Assembly: GCF_038024065.1 (NCBI RefSeq)
Contig: NZ_CP150667.1
Location: 3,107,501 to 3,171,500 of the forward strand
Source: Polaribacter sejongensis
Lineage (GTDB): Bacteria > Bacteroidota > Bacteroidia > Flavobacteriales > Flavobacteriaceae
DNA: 64,000 bases
Direction of reading: 5' to 3'
The notes beneath the pieces were generated by a model. It had not been told where the DNA came from and ran no database searches. It saw only the letters and a list, made by a program, of their open reading frames with translations. Numbering within the stretch: the stretch's first letter is position 1; each line of letters starts with the position of its first letter. This document shows, piece by piece, positions 9,446-17,810 of this stretch. The position numbers were made by a program, and so were the translations under genes.

Positions 9446-11227
9446 ATGTCAGAACATCATCATAAAGAGACATTTGTAACAAAATATATTTTTAGCCAAG
9501 ATCATAAAATGATTTCTAAGCAGTTCTTAGTAACTGGTATGTTTATGGGAATTATTGGGGTATTTATGTCTATGTTATTTCGTATGCAAATTGCATGGCC
9601 AGAAAAATCATTTTCTATAATTGAAGCATTTTTAGGAGATCACCAAACAGACGGTGTAATGAATCCAGATATGTACTTAGCTTTGGTAACAATACATGGT
9701 ACTATAATGGTATTCTTTGTATTAACGGCAGGTTTAAGTGGTACATTTTCTAACTTATTAATACCATTGCAAATTGGAGCTAGAGATATGGCCTCTGGTT
9801 TTTTAAACATGGTTTCATACTGGATGTTCTTTGTTTCATGTATCATCATGGTGTGCTCTTTGTTTGTTGAAGCTGGTCCTGCAGCAGCAGGATGGACAAT
9901 CTATCCTCCATTAAGTGCCTTACCACAAGCAATTCCAGGTTCTGGAATGGGTATGACATTATGGTTAGTTTCTATGGCTATTTTTATTGCATCCTCTTTA
10001 ATAGGATCTTTAAACTATATAGCTACTGTTTTTAACTTAAGAACAAAAGGAATGAAAATGACAAGATTGCCTTTAACAATTTGGGCATTCTTTGTAACTG
10101 CCATTATTGGTGTAGTTTCTTTCCCTGTATTATTGTCTGCTTCTTTATTATTAATTTTTGATAGAAGTTTTGGTACTTCTTTCTATTTATCAGATATTTT
10201 TATTGCTGGTGAAGTTTTACATTATCAAGGTGGTTCTCCTGTATTATTCGAGCACTTATTTTGGTTCTTAGGTCACCCTGAGGTATATATTGTAATCTTA
10301 CCTGCCATGGGTATTGTATCAGAAATTTTAGCAATCAATTCACGTAAGCCTATTTTTGGTTACCGTGCAATGATTGGTTCTATTATAGCAATTGCATTTT
10401 TATCTACAATTGTTTGGGGACACCATATGTTTGTATCAGGTATGAATCCTTTCTTAGGGTCTGTATTTACATTTACAACGTTATTAATTGCAATTCCATC
10501 TGCAGTAAAATCATTTAACTGGTTAACTACATTGTGGAAAGGTAATCTTCAATTAAACCCCGCCATGTTATTCTCTATCGGATTGGTTTCTACATTCGTT
10601 ACAGGAGGTTTAACAGGTATTGTTTTAGGAGATTCAGCTTTAGATATTAATGTGCATGATACGTACTTTGTTGTAGCGCATTTCCACTTAGTAATGGGGG
10701 TTTCTGCTATTTTTGGAATGTTTGCTGGTGTGTATCACTGGTTTCCTAAAATGTATGGTAGAATGATGAATAAAACATTAGGATATTGGCATTTCTGGTT
10801 AAGCATCATTTGTGCTTACGGAGTTTTCTGGCCAATGCACTTTATAGGTTTAGCTGGTTTACCAAGAAGATATTATTCTAACACAGCATTTCCTATGTTC
10901 GATGATTTATCTGATATTAATATAGTAATTACATTGTTTGCCTTAGTTGGTGGTTTTGCTCAAATATTTTTTATTGCAAACTTCTTTATATCTATTTATA
11001 GAGGACAAAAAGCAACAATGAATCCTTGGAATGCAACTACTTTAGAATGGACAACTCCTGTAGATCATGTACACGGAAACTGGCCAGGGAAATTACCAGA
11101 AGTACATAGATGGGCATATGATTATAGTAAGCGTGTAGATCCAGAAGATGATGATAGTGCTTATTTACATGGTGAAGACTTTGTGTTACAAACTGTGCCA
11201 TTATTAGAGGGTGAAGAACCTTCTTAG
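9446..11227 (+). CDS. coxA: Cytochrome c oxidase subunit I
   Basis: Catalytic subunit I (593 aa) of the aa3-type oxidase, holding low-spin haem a and the haem a3-CuB site. Recognisable ligands are His in the TIHGTIM helix, GHPEVY (CuB His and its cross-linked Tyr), the HH pair in WGHHMFVSG, and HFH in VVAHFHLVMG. About twelve membrane helices are evident. It is the last gene of the operon; a strong hairpin follows 45 bases downstream. Subunit III and the haem A synthesis genes are not in this window. Confidence 0.96.
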   Translation: MSEHHHKETFVTKYIFSQDHKMISKQFLVTGMFMGIIGVFMSMLFRMQIAWPEKSFSIIEAFLGDHQTDGVMNPDMYLALVTIHGTIMVFFVLTAGLSGTFSNLLIPLQIGARDMASGFLNMVSYWMFFVSCIIMVCSLFVEAGPAAAGWTIYPPLSALPQAIPGSGMGMTLWLVSMAIFIASSLIGSLNYIATVFNLRTKGMKMTRLPLTIWAFFVTAIIGVVSFPVLLSASLLLIFDRSFGTSFYLSDIFIAGEVLHYQGGSPVLFEHLFWFLGHPEVYIVILPAMGIVSEILAINSRKPIFGYRAMIGSIIAIAFLSTIVWGHHMFVSGMNPFLGSVFTFTTLLIAIPSAVKSFNWLTTLWKGNLQLNPAMLFSIGLVSTFVTGGLTGIVLGDSALDINVHDTYFVVAHFHLVMGVSAIFGMFAGVYHWFPKMYGRMMNKTLGYWHFWLSIICAYGVFWPMHFIGLAGLPRRYYSNTAFPMFDDLSDINIVITLFALVGGFAQIFFIANFFISIYRGQKATMNPWNATTLEWTTPVDHVHGNWPGKLPEVHRWAYDYSKRVDPEDDDSAYLHGEDFVLQTVPLLEGEEPS

Positions 11228-11271
11228 AAAATAAAATACATCATTTAGTTTTAAATGATATTTAAGATATA

Positions 11272-11302
11272 AAACCAGTGAATTTATTCACTGGTTTTTT
11301 TG
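11272..11302 (+). terminator. Rho-independent terminator of the act-cox operon
   Basis: AACCAGTGAA (11273-11282) pairs perfectly with TTCACTGGTT (11287-11296) around a four-base loop and is followed by a T-run broken by a single G. It ends the respiratory operon. Confidence 0.9.
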
Positions 11303-11709
11303 TTTTTATAAGTGTTTATAGTATTCGTTAGAAAGTGTGGTTGTTGAGTGATTTTGTCTCTAATGAATTAATAAAGTATTTATATGTAGAAAAGCATAAC
11401 AACTGAAGTAGAACAAGTTATTGTTAGCTGTTTTAGAGTTTATGATAGCTTACTAATGCGGCGTTTTTACTTTATAATAAATTCCATTAGGGATCAGAAT
11501 AATAGGTCTTTAAAAGAGCTTTTTTAAAACTTTTCAAAACTTAAATAGTAGAATTTTTACACATGTAATTTAACATTAGTACTCAATTCAATGGCTGTTA
11601 TTGTACAGAAATAGTATTCGTTATCATTAGAAAACTAAAGAGATATCAATTGATATAAATGTAAAGTATGATGCTTTGATGTATCGTTTTAATTTAATAA
11701 ATGACGATT
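11303..11709. other. Gene-free stretch between coxA and the LysE-type gene
   Basis: No reading frame of interest. The only structure noticed is a perfect 14-base palindrome, ATATCAATTGATAT, at 11643-11656, and an 11-base direct repeat AGTATTCGTTA (near 11320 and 11613). Both neighbours end into this region (convergent), so promoter activity is not expected. Confidence 0.5.
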
Positions 11710-12375
11710 CTAACTGATAAAATTATCTATTTTATCATTAGGTATAAACCCTTTTAGAATTAAGAATACACCACAGATAATTAATATAATTCCCATAATT
11801 CTCTTTAGTCGATAGATTACTAAAGGAGTCATTTTGCTTTTTAGCTGTTTTGCCAAGAGTATTTTTCCAAGATCTGTAATTGCATAACCTAAAATTATGG
11901 TAGCAAAATACCAAAAGATACTGTTAGAATTCATGTTTAAAGTAGGTCCAATTACCAACACGGTACCTAACCAAAATGCTAACACCCCAATATTTATAAA
12001 GTTTAAAAAGTAACCTTTAAAAAACAGTTTTATATAATTGTTTTTAACAGGTACGACTATTGTTTCTGCAGATGCTAAAGCCTCTTTTTTGTTTTGTTTG
12101 TCAAAATAAGTTATTAGACCGTATACAATAAGAACAAGACCACCAATAAAGAATAGTCTAGGATCATCTTTAATTTTTTCTAAAAAAGATCTACTTCCAA
12201 AATATGCCATACATATAAAAGTAACATCACCCAAAAGTACACCAAGATCAAATGCAATTGCGGCTCTTGCTCCTTTTAATATACTAGTTTGAATAAGCAT
12301 AAAAAAAACAGGTCCTATCATAAAAGCCATGAAAAAACCTATTAGAAAAGCATTTTTAAAGTCGTAAATATCCAT
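11710..12375 (-). CDS. LysE/RhtB family amino-acid exporter
   Basis: Inner-membrane protein of 221 aa with six predicted helices and the LysE-family N-terminal pattern: an early helix ending in IGPVFFMLIQTSILKGARAA and then GVLLGDVTFICMAYFG. Family members export amino acids or other small metabolites by proton exchange; the substrate cannot be read from sequence. It stands alone on the minus strand, separated from its neighbours by about 460 bases on each side. A central loop (residues about 88-105) is Lys/Glu-rich and hydrophilic, as in the family. Confidence 0.85.
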   Translation of the reverse strand: MDIYDFKNAFLIGFFMAFMIGPVFFMLIQTSILKGARAAIAFDLGVLLGDVTFICMAYFGSRSFLEKIKDDPRLFFIGGLVLIVYGLITYFDKQNKKEALASAETIVVPVKNNYIKLFFKGYFLNFINIGVLAFWLGTVLVIGPTLNMNSNSIFWYFATIILGYAITDLGKILLAKQLKSKMTPLVIYRLKRIMGIILIICGVFLILKGFIPNDKIDNFIS

Positions 12376-12680
12376 TGGATAAAGGTAATTGTTTAATTAC
12401 GATTTACCAATTATCAGTTTTTTAAATTGTCTTAGTAATGTAGCAAGTTTAAGTAGAATAATGTTGTCAGTTTTATGAGACTTCTCTCTAGGTTCCAAGT
12501 TACACGATTGTGATTTTTGGGGCGTTTAAAACTTATTTTACCAGATGGTTTTTTCATTCCACAGTTTGTCTTTTCGATCCTTTTGGAAGAAATTACATAA
12601 AGTAGTTAAACTTTGTGTGCTTACTTTTAATAGATTTTTTAATACTTTGAAGTGATATTCTTGCGATATGTAATACACAT
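12376..12680. other. Gene-free region upstream of the LysE-type gene
   Basis: AT-rich, without a credible reading frame. It should hold the promoter of the leftward LysE-type gene; TACCTTTA on the minus strand just upstream of its start differs from the TAnnTTTG box at the last base only. I see no other clear element before the structured repeat that begins near 12685. Confidence 0.4.
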
Positions 12681-12684
12681 AACT

Positions 12685-12768
12685 GAATCCGCGTTAGGGA
12701 TAGTAGCGACATCCTTTTTGTTTTTTAGCAAAAAGATATAGCGGAAAGCCCGCTCGAACGCCCAAAAA
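12685..12768 (+). ncRNA. Structured intergenic RNA-like element, copy 1
   Basis: A folded element with nested pairing: GCGTT (12691-12695) with AACGC (12757-12761), GGG (12697-12699) with CCC (12749-12751), and an apical hairpin ATC-C-TTTTTG (12711-12720) with CAAAAAGAT (12729-12737). It shares the layout and the blocks ATAGTAGCG and TAGCGGAAAGC with a second, diverged copy on the minus strand at 15060-15143. From memory, similar sequences recur between genes across Flavobacteriaceae. Function unknown; the Rfam flavo-1 family should be tested, but I cannot confirm identity. Confidence 0.6.
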
Positions 12769-12786
12769 ATAGTGTTATGTATAAAA

Positions 12787-12825
12787 GTTGATACCTACAA
12801 GGCTTTTGAAACCTTGCAGGACAAC
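12787..12825 (-). terminator. Imperfect palindrome downstream of the PaaE-type gene, likely terminator
   Basis: GTTG (12787-12790) and CCTACAAGG (12794-12802) pair with CCTTGCAGG (12812-12820) and CAAC (12822-12825), with one A-C mismatch. Read on the minus strand the hairpin is followed by CTTTTAT, a weak T-run. It lies 10 bases after the stop of the leftward reductase gene. Its core resembles a dispersed palindrome seen again at 57367-57399. Confidence 0.5.
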
Positions 12826-12834
12826 TAAATAATT

Positions 12835-13881
12835 TTAAACATCATCAAAATCTATAGAGATTTTTGAAGTTGTAGGATACGCTTGACAAGCTAAAACCAA
12901 TCCTTCTTCAATTTCGCTATCTGTTAAAATGGAATTCTTAACCATAATAGCATTTCCTTCTGTAACTTTACACATACAAGTGCTGCAAACTCCGCCTTGG
13001 CAAGAATAAGGAGCATCTAAATTGTTACGTAAACTGGCCGATAAAAGATCGTCAGTTTGGTTCATAGTAAAAGTAGTTTCTTCATCATCTAGCATTACAA
13101 TAACTTCTGTAGTACCTTCTTTTATCTCCGCTACAGCTTCTTCGTCTATAGAGGTTGTAAATAATTCAAAATGAATATTTCCTTTAGCAAAACCACGTTC
13201 TGTAAGTGTTGCAGAAACTTCATCAATCATACTTTCTGGTCCACATAAAAAGGCAGCATCAAAAGAAGTAGATTTGTAACTATTGTTAATGTAGAAATTG
13301 GTGTGTGCTTTGTCTATTCTGCCAAATAAAGAACCTTCTATCTGTTCTCGACTACAAATGTAGTGTAGGTTAAAACGATCTGGGTTTGCTTCTTTTAAAG
13401 CATCTAATTCATCTTTAAAAATAGTATCTGCAACAGTTTTGTTACCATAAATTAATGTAAAAGTAGACGAAACTTCGTTTTCTAATACATCTTTAACCAT
13501 AGATAGAATTGGTGTAATACCAGATCCTGCAGCAAAAGCGATGTAGTTTTTATTAGGTTTTGTTTCTAATGTAAACAGACCTTCAGGTTCAGAAATTTCA
13601 ATAAAATTTCCTTCTTTTAATTCTGTAGTTGCATACGTAGAAAAAGTACCATTCTCTACTGCTTTAATTGCTACTTTTAAATAAGAATCGCTAGGAGATG
13701 AACAAATAGAATAAGCTCTTCTAACTTCTTTACCGTTAATTGTTTTTTTAAGTGTTAAGTATTGCCCTGGATGAAAAGCAAACTTAGACTTTAAATTTCC
13801 GGGTATTTTAAATACAAGAGAAACCGCAGATGCGGTTTCTCTTATCACTTCGTGTATATTTACTTTATGAAATGTTGCCAT
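12835..13881 (-). CDS. PaaE-type ferredoxin-NAD(P)H reductase with C-terminal [2Fe-2S] domain
   Basis: A 348-aa flavin reductase: FAD-binding barrel with RRAYSICSSP, NAD(P)-binding domain with AAGSGITPILSM, and a plant-type [2Fe-2S] ferredoxin domain at the C terminus with YSCQGGVCSTCMC and a fourth Cys in VLACQAYP (about residues 294-333). This order is that of PaaE, the reductase of phenylacetyl-CoA epoxidase. No other paa genes are here, so it may serve a different oxygenase or desaturase. It follows asd by 14 bases on the same strand and is presumably cotranscribed with it. Confidence 0.85.
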   Translation of the reverse strand: MATFHKVNIHEVIRETASAVSLVFKIPGNLKSKFAFHPGQYLTLKKTINGKEVRRAYSICSSPSDSYLKVAIKAVENGTFSTYATTELKEGNFIEISEPEGLFTLETKPNKNYIAFAAGSGITPILSMVKDVLENEVSSTFTLIYGNKTVADTIFKDELDALKEANPDRFNLHYICSREQIEGSLFGRIDKAHTNFYINNSYKSTSFDAAFLCGPESMIDEVSATLTERGFAKGNIHFELFTTSIDEEAVAEIKEGTTEVIVMLDDEETTFTMNQTDDLLSASLRNNLDAPYSCQGGVCSTCMCKVTEGNAIMVKNSILTDSEIEEGLVLACQAYPTTSKISIDFDDV

Positions 13882-13895
13882 TAAAAATGTTTATT

Positions 13896-14885
13896 TTATA
13901 CCAAATTATTTGCAATTAAATATTCGGCAATTTGTATTGTGTTTGTAGCTGCACCTTTACGTAAGTTGTCTGCAACGATCCACAAATTTAAGGTATTTTC
14001 TTGAGATTCATCCCTTCTAATTCTACCAACAAAAACTTCATCCTTATCATGTGCATTTATTGCCATCGGATACACGTTGTTAGCCAAATCATCCTCTACA
14101 ATTACACCAGGAGTTTCACTTAATATTTTACGAACTTCCGCTAAATCAAAGGCATTTTCAAACTGAACGTTTACAGCTTCAGAATGTCCACCCGCAGTAG
14201 GAATTCTAACCGCAGTTGCAGTAACAGAAAAAGAATCATCACGTAAAATTTTCTTAGGTTCCTTTACTAATTTCATTTCCTCTTTGGTGTATCCGTTTTC
14301 TAAGAAAACATCACAATGCGGAATTGCATTTCTACCAATTTTATGAGGATATGCCATTTCGCCATCTATACCAGCCTCTTCATTATCTAATTGTTGCACA
14401 GCTTTAACGCCAGAACCAGAAACAGATTGATATGTAGAAATAACTACACGTTTCATTTTATACTTTAAATGTAACGGAGATAAAACTGCTACTAACTGAA
14501 TTGTAGAACAGTTAGGGTTTGCAATTATTTTATCGTCTTTTGTTAAAACGTCTCCATTAATTTCTGGAACCACTAATTTTTTTGTTGGGTCCATTCTCCA
14601 AGCAGAAGAATTGTCGATAACTGTTGTACCAACTTCAGCAAATTTAGGTGCCCATTCTACAGAAGTGTCTCCACCGGCAGAAAACAAAGCAACATCTGGC
14701 TTCATTTTTACAGCATCCTCTAAAGTAACTATGGTATATTCTTTCCCTTTATATGATAATTTCTTTCCAGCAGATCTTGCAGAAGCTACAGGAATTAATT
14801 CCGTTATTGGTAAGTTACGCTCTTCTAAAACTTTTAACATTACTGTGCCCACCATTCCAGTTGCACCTACTACAGCTATTTTCAT
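13896..14885 (-). CDS. asd: Aspartate-semialdehyde dehydrogenase
   Basis: Reduces aspartyl-4-phosphate to aspartate semialdehyde, the branch-point to lysine, diaminopimelate, threonine and methionine. The 329-aa protein has the NADP-binding GATGMVG motif at residues 7-13, the catalytic Cys in NPNCSTIQ (about residue 126) and the HSEAVNVQ segment with the catalytic His. Length is normal for the family. It is the first gene of a leftward pair with the PaaE-type reductase. A near-consensus -7 box, GATATTTG, lies about 30 bases upstream. Confidence 0.96.
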   Translation of the reverse strand: MKIAVVGATGMVGTVMLKVLEERNLPITELIPVASARSAGKKLSYKGKEYTIVTLEDAVKMKPDVALFSAGGDTSVEWAPKFAEVGTTVIDNSSAWRMDPTKKLVVPEINGDVLTKDDKIIANPNCSTIQLVAVLSPLHLKYKMKRVVISTYQSVSGSGVKAVQQLDNEEAGIDGEMAYPHKIGRNAIPHCDVFLENGYTKEEMKLVKEPKKILRDDSFSVTATAVRIPTAGGHSEAVNVQFENAFDLAEVRKILSETPGVIVEDDLANNVYPMAINAHDKDEVFVGRIRRDESQENTLNLWIVADNLRKGAATNTIQIAEYLIANNLV

Positions 14886-15059
14886 CGCCTAAAAATTTAA
14901 TATTATATTGAGTTGCAAATATCCTAAAAATTATAATTATATAAATCACTTAATCCCTTATAAATCAACCAAAGTTTAAAATTGAATCACAAATTTTTCT
15001 AATGTTTAAATTTAAACAGTTTGTGGTAATTTTTAAATAATAGGTTCTTTATTCTTTTG
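14886..15059. other. Region upstream of asd with a near-consensus promoter box
   Basis: AT-rich leader of the leftward asd gene. GATATTTG on the minus strand (plus-strand 14916-14923) matches TAnnTTTG except at its first base and is the best promoter candidate. Nothing else is clear. Confidence 0.4.
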
Positions 15060-15143
15060 AAGCTATTTCCTGCTTTCACTACTCGCTTTTTTTGTAAAAA
15101 ACAAAAAAGAGCTCAAACAAACCGTTCAATCAGGGCTAAACTT
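15060..15143 (-). ncRNA. Structured intergenic RNA-like element, copy 2
   Basis: Read on the minus strand, this begins near AGCCCTGATTGAACGG and ends near GAAAGCAGGAAATAGCTT. CCTG pairs with CAGG, and CTC-TTTTTTGT pairs with ACAAAAAA followed by GAG after a short bulge. The pairings occupy the same positions as in copy 1 (12685-12768) but with different bases (CCTG/CAGG in place of GGG/CCC, and CTC/GAG in place of ATC/GAT), which is what a conserved RNA fold would give. It lies on the same strand as asd, upstream of the likely asd promoter. Confidence 0.6.
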
Positions 15144-15459
15144 GTTTGCAGATTATTTGTTATATCCAAACTATATTGCGCATATAATTGGCTATTTTTA
15201 TTACTGAGTAATTAATAATAAAAAAACACAAAAACCACAACAATTGTCACTTCGAACAGCGTGAGAAGTCACATAACAAGGATAACGTAACGTTGAACCC
15301 CGCTAACGCTAGTTTATAACGGGTGTTGTTAAAGATTGGTTCTGAAAGTAATTCGGGTACTCGTTACAAACGAGCACTATCAAAGCTAAACTTACCTGTT
15401 TACCAAGTAAAACCTATGAAATCCATGATATAAATCATAAAATCTCTTTCTAAAATCAG
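15144..15459. repeat. Gene-free region with fragments of dispersed flavobacterial repeats
   Basis: It contains TGTCACTTCGAACAGCGTGA (from 15245), related to a sequence at 22809-22836; an imperfect hairpin CCCGCTA...TAACGGG near 15299-15322; and a perfect hairpin CTCGTT-ACA-AACGAG at 15360-15374. These look like remnants of small palindromic repeats or of an old mobile element. No reading frame is present. Confidence 0.45.
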
Positions 15460-15500
15460 TAACTTTGCGGCTTATAAAAAAAACTGAAACGAGTTCAGTT
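15460..15500 (+). promoter_or_regulatory. trhO promoter and 5' leader hairpin
   Basis: TAACTTTG at 15460-15467 matches the flavobacterial -7 box TAnnTTTG. Transcription would begin near 15474, and a perfect hairpin follows at once: AACTGAA (15482-15488), loop ACGAG, TTCAGTT (15494-15500). The leader is about 53 bases. A hairpin at the very 5' end often protects mRNA; that role is inference. Confidence 0.6.
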
Positions 15501-15526
15501 TAAAACGTTAACCTAATTAGTATAGC

Positions 15527-16558
15527 ATGCAACTGTACAATAAGTTAAGCGCAATAGAGCGCGCTGCATTAATAGACGAAGCTGGCAAAGACCGCTTAAC
15601 AATTTCTTTTTATCAATATTTTAAGATAGAAAACCCACAATTATTTAGAGATAAGTTATTCTTAGAATGGAATGAACTCGATGTTTTAGGTCGAATTTAT
15701 GTTTCATATGAAGGGATCAATGCTCAATTATCTGTTCCATCAGAAAACTTTTACGCTTTAAAAGACCAGTTAGACAGTATTTCTTTCTTAAAAGACATTC
15801 GTTTAAATGTTGCTGTAGAGCAAGACAATAAGTCTTTTTTAAAGCTGAAAGTAAAAGTGAGAAACAAAATTGTTGCCGATGGTTTAAATGACGAAACTTT
15901 TGATGTTACTGCCAAAGGTGTGCATTTAAATGCTGCGGAATTCAATGCAATGTTAGCAAACCCAGATACGGTTTGTGTAGACATGCGTAACCACTACGAA
16001 AGTGAAATTGGTCATTTTGATGGTGCTGTTACTCCAGATGTAGATACGTTTAGAGATTCTTTAGATATTATAGAAGAGGATTTGAAAGATAACAAAGAAG
16101 ACAAAAATTTGTTGATGTATTGTACTGGCGGAATCCGTTGTGAAAAAGCATCAGCCTATTACAAACACAAAGGATTTAAAAACGTTTTTCAATTAGAAGG
16201 CGGAATTATAGAATACACACGTCAGGTAAAAGAAGAAGGCATCGAAAATAAATTTATTGGTAAAAACTTTGTGTTTGATCATAGAAGAGCAGAACGTATT
16301 ACAGACGATGTAGTTTCTAACTGTCACCAATGTGGTAAAGCGTGTGACGAGCATACAAATTGTGCAAACGAAGCATGTCATTTATTATTTATTCAATGTG
16401 ATGAATGTGCAGAAAGAACAGAAAACACTTGTTCTGCAGATTGCCAAGAAATAATTCAATTATCTTTTGAGGAGCAAAAGGAATTAAGAAAAGGAAAAGG
16501 AAACAGCAACAAAATCTTTAAGAAAGGTCGCTCTGAAGCTTTAAAATTTAAAAAATAA
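15527..16558 (+). CDS. trhO: TrhO, oxygen-dependent tRNA uridine-34 hydroxylase (rhodanese family)
   Basis: Forms 5-hydroxyuridine at wobble position 34 of certain tRNAs using O2. The 343-aa protein has an N-terminal acylphosphatase-like domain, a rhodanese domain with the active-site loop CTGGIRC (Cys about residue 199) and a C-terminal Cys-rich zinc-like segment with CHQCGKACDEHTNC and CDEC. This matches YceA/TrhO. It is the first gene of a three-gene unit with a U32 protein four bases downstream and a ferredoxin. Confidence 0.9.
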   Translation: MQLYNKLSAIERAALIDEAGKDRLTISFYQYFKIENPQLFRDKLFLEWNELDVLGRIYVSYEGINAQLSVPSENFYALKDQLDSISFLKDIRLNVAVEQDNKSFLKLKVKVRNKIVADGLNDETFDVTAKGVHLNAAEFNAMLANPDTVCVDMRNHYESEIGHFDGAVTPDVDTFRDSLDIIEEDLKDNKEDKNLLMYCTGGIRCEKASAYYKHKGFKNVFQLEGGIIEYTRQVKEEGIENKFIGKNFVFDHRRAERITDDVVSNCHQCGKACDEHTNCANEACHLLFIQCDECAERTENTCSADCQEIIQLSFEEQKELRKGKGNSNKIFKKGRSEALKFKK

Positions 16559-16562
16559 AGTC

Positions 16563-17810
16563 ATGCAAAAAATCGAATTAATGGCGCCAGCCGGTAATTT
16601 TGAATCTATGCAAGCTGCTTTAGATAATGGTTGCGATTCTATTTATTTTGGGGTAGAGCAACTAAATATGCGTGCAAGAGCTTCTGTTAATTTTACTTTA
16701 GATGATTTAGAAGAGATTTCTAAAAGATGTTCAGAAAAAAATGTGAGAACATATCTTACATTAAATACCATAGTTTATGATCATGATCTATCAATAGTAA
16801 AAACATTGATAAAACGCGCAAAAGAAGCAAATATTACGGCGGTAATTGCCATGGATCAAGCCGTAATTTCTATGGCGAGAGAACAACAAATGGAAGTGCA
16901 CATTTCTACGCAAATCAATATTACAAACATAGAAACTGTAAAGTTTTACGCTCTTTTTGCAGATACTATTGTTTTAAGTAGAGAGTTGAGTTTACGACAA
17001 GTAAAAAAGATTACAGAAGCAATTGAGAAAGATCAAATAAAAGGACCTTCAGGTAGGTTGGTTGAAATTGAAATTTTTGGTCATGGAGCTTTGTGTATGG
17101 CGGTTTCGGGTAAATGTTATATGAGTTTGCATTCTTCAAATTCATCAGCAAACAGAGGTGCTTGTAAACAAAATTGCAGAAAAAAATATACGGTTATCGA
17201 TCAGGAAACTGGTTTTGAAATGGAGTTGGATAATGAATACATAATGTCTCCAAAAGATTTGTGTACGATTGATTTTTTAGACCAAGTTGCAGATGCCGGA
17301 ATAAAAGTTTTAAAGATAGAAGGTAGAGGAAGAGCACCAGAATATGTTGCCAAAGTAATTAAATGTTACAGAGATGCTATTGATAGTTTGGCAAACGGAA
17401 CCTACGATAAAGCAAAAGTAATTTCTTGGATGCAAGAGCTAGAGAAAGTTTACAATCGTGGTTTTTGGAACGGATATTATTTAGGTCAGAAATTAGGAGA
17501 ATGGAGTAAAGAGTCTGGTTCTCATGCAACGCAAAAGAAAGTCTACTTAGGGAAAGGAGAACATTATTTTGACAAAGCAAAAATCGGTCAGTTTAAAATT
17601 GATGCGTATGATGTTGCTTTAGGCGATACAATTCTAATAACCGGGCCAACAACAGGAGCACAAGAAATGGAAGTTAAGCAAATGTTTGTGAATGATGTTG
17701 CGGCTGAAAAAGCAACCAAAGGAGACGAAGTTACCATGAAATTAGATTTCAAAATAAGAAGAAGCGACAAGTTATATAAGATTGTAAAAACAGAATTCGC
17801 ACAGAACTAA
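16563..17810 (+). CDS. Peptidase U32 family protein, probable TrhP-type tRNA hydroxylation enzyme
   Basis: A 415-aa U32 family protein beginning MQKIELMAPAGNFESM, a hallmark of the family. The conserved cysteines are visible: C-x6-C in CMAVSGKC (about residue 178) and CKQNC (about 200), likely ligands of an iron-sulfur cluster. In E. coli TrhP (YegQ), a U32 protein, catalyses prephenate-dependent formation of 5-hydroxyuridine in tRNA in parallel with TrhO, while RlhA acts on 23S rRNA. Adjacency to trhO supports the TrhP role, but U32 subfamilies are hard to separate by eye. The stop codon overlaps the start of the ferredoxin gene by one base (TAATG). Confidence 0.8.
   Translation: MQKIELMAPAGNFESMQAALDNGCDSIYFGVEQLNMRARASVNFTLDDLEEISKRCSEKNVRTYLTLNTIVYDHDLSIVKTLIKRAKEANITAVIAMDQAVISMAREQQMEVHISTQINITNIETVKFYALFADTIVLSRELSLRQVKKITEAIEKDQIKGPSGRLVEIEIFGHGALCMAVSGKCYMSLHSSNSSANRGACKQNCRKKYTVIDQETGFEMELDNEYIMSPKDLCTIDFLDQVADAGIKVLKIEGRGRAPEYVAKVIKCYRDAIDSLANGTYDKAKVISWMQELEKVYNRGFWNGYYLGQKLGEWSKESGSHATQKKVYLGKGEHYFDKAKIGQFKIDAYDVALGDTILITGPTTGAQEMEVKQMFVNDVAAEKATKGDEVTMKLDFKIRRSDKLYKIVKTEFAQN

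Noticed and set aside
11643..11656. Palindrome ATATCAATTGATAT as an operator
   Set aside because: It is between convergent genes with no promoter to control; likely chance in AT-rich DNA.
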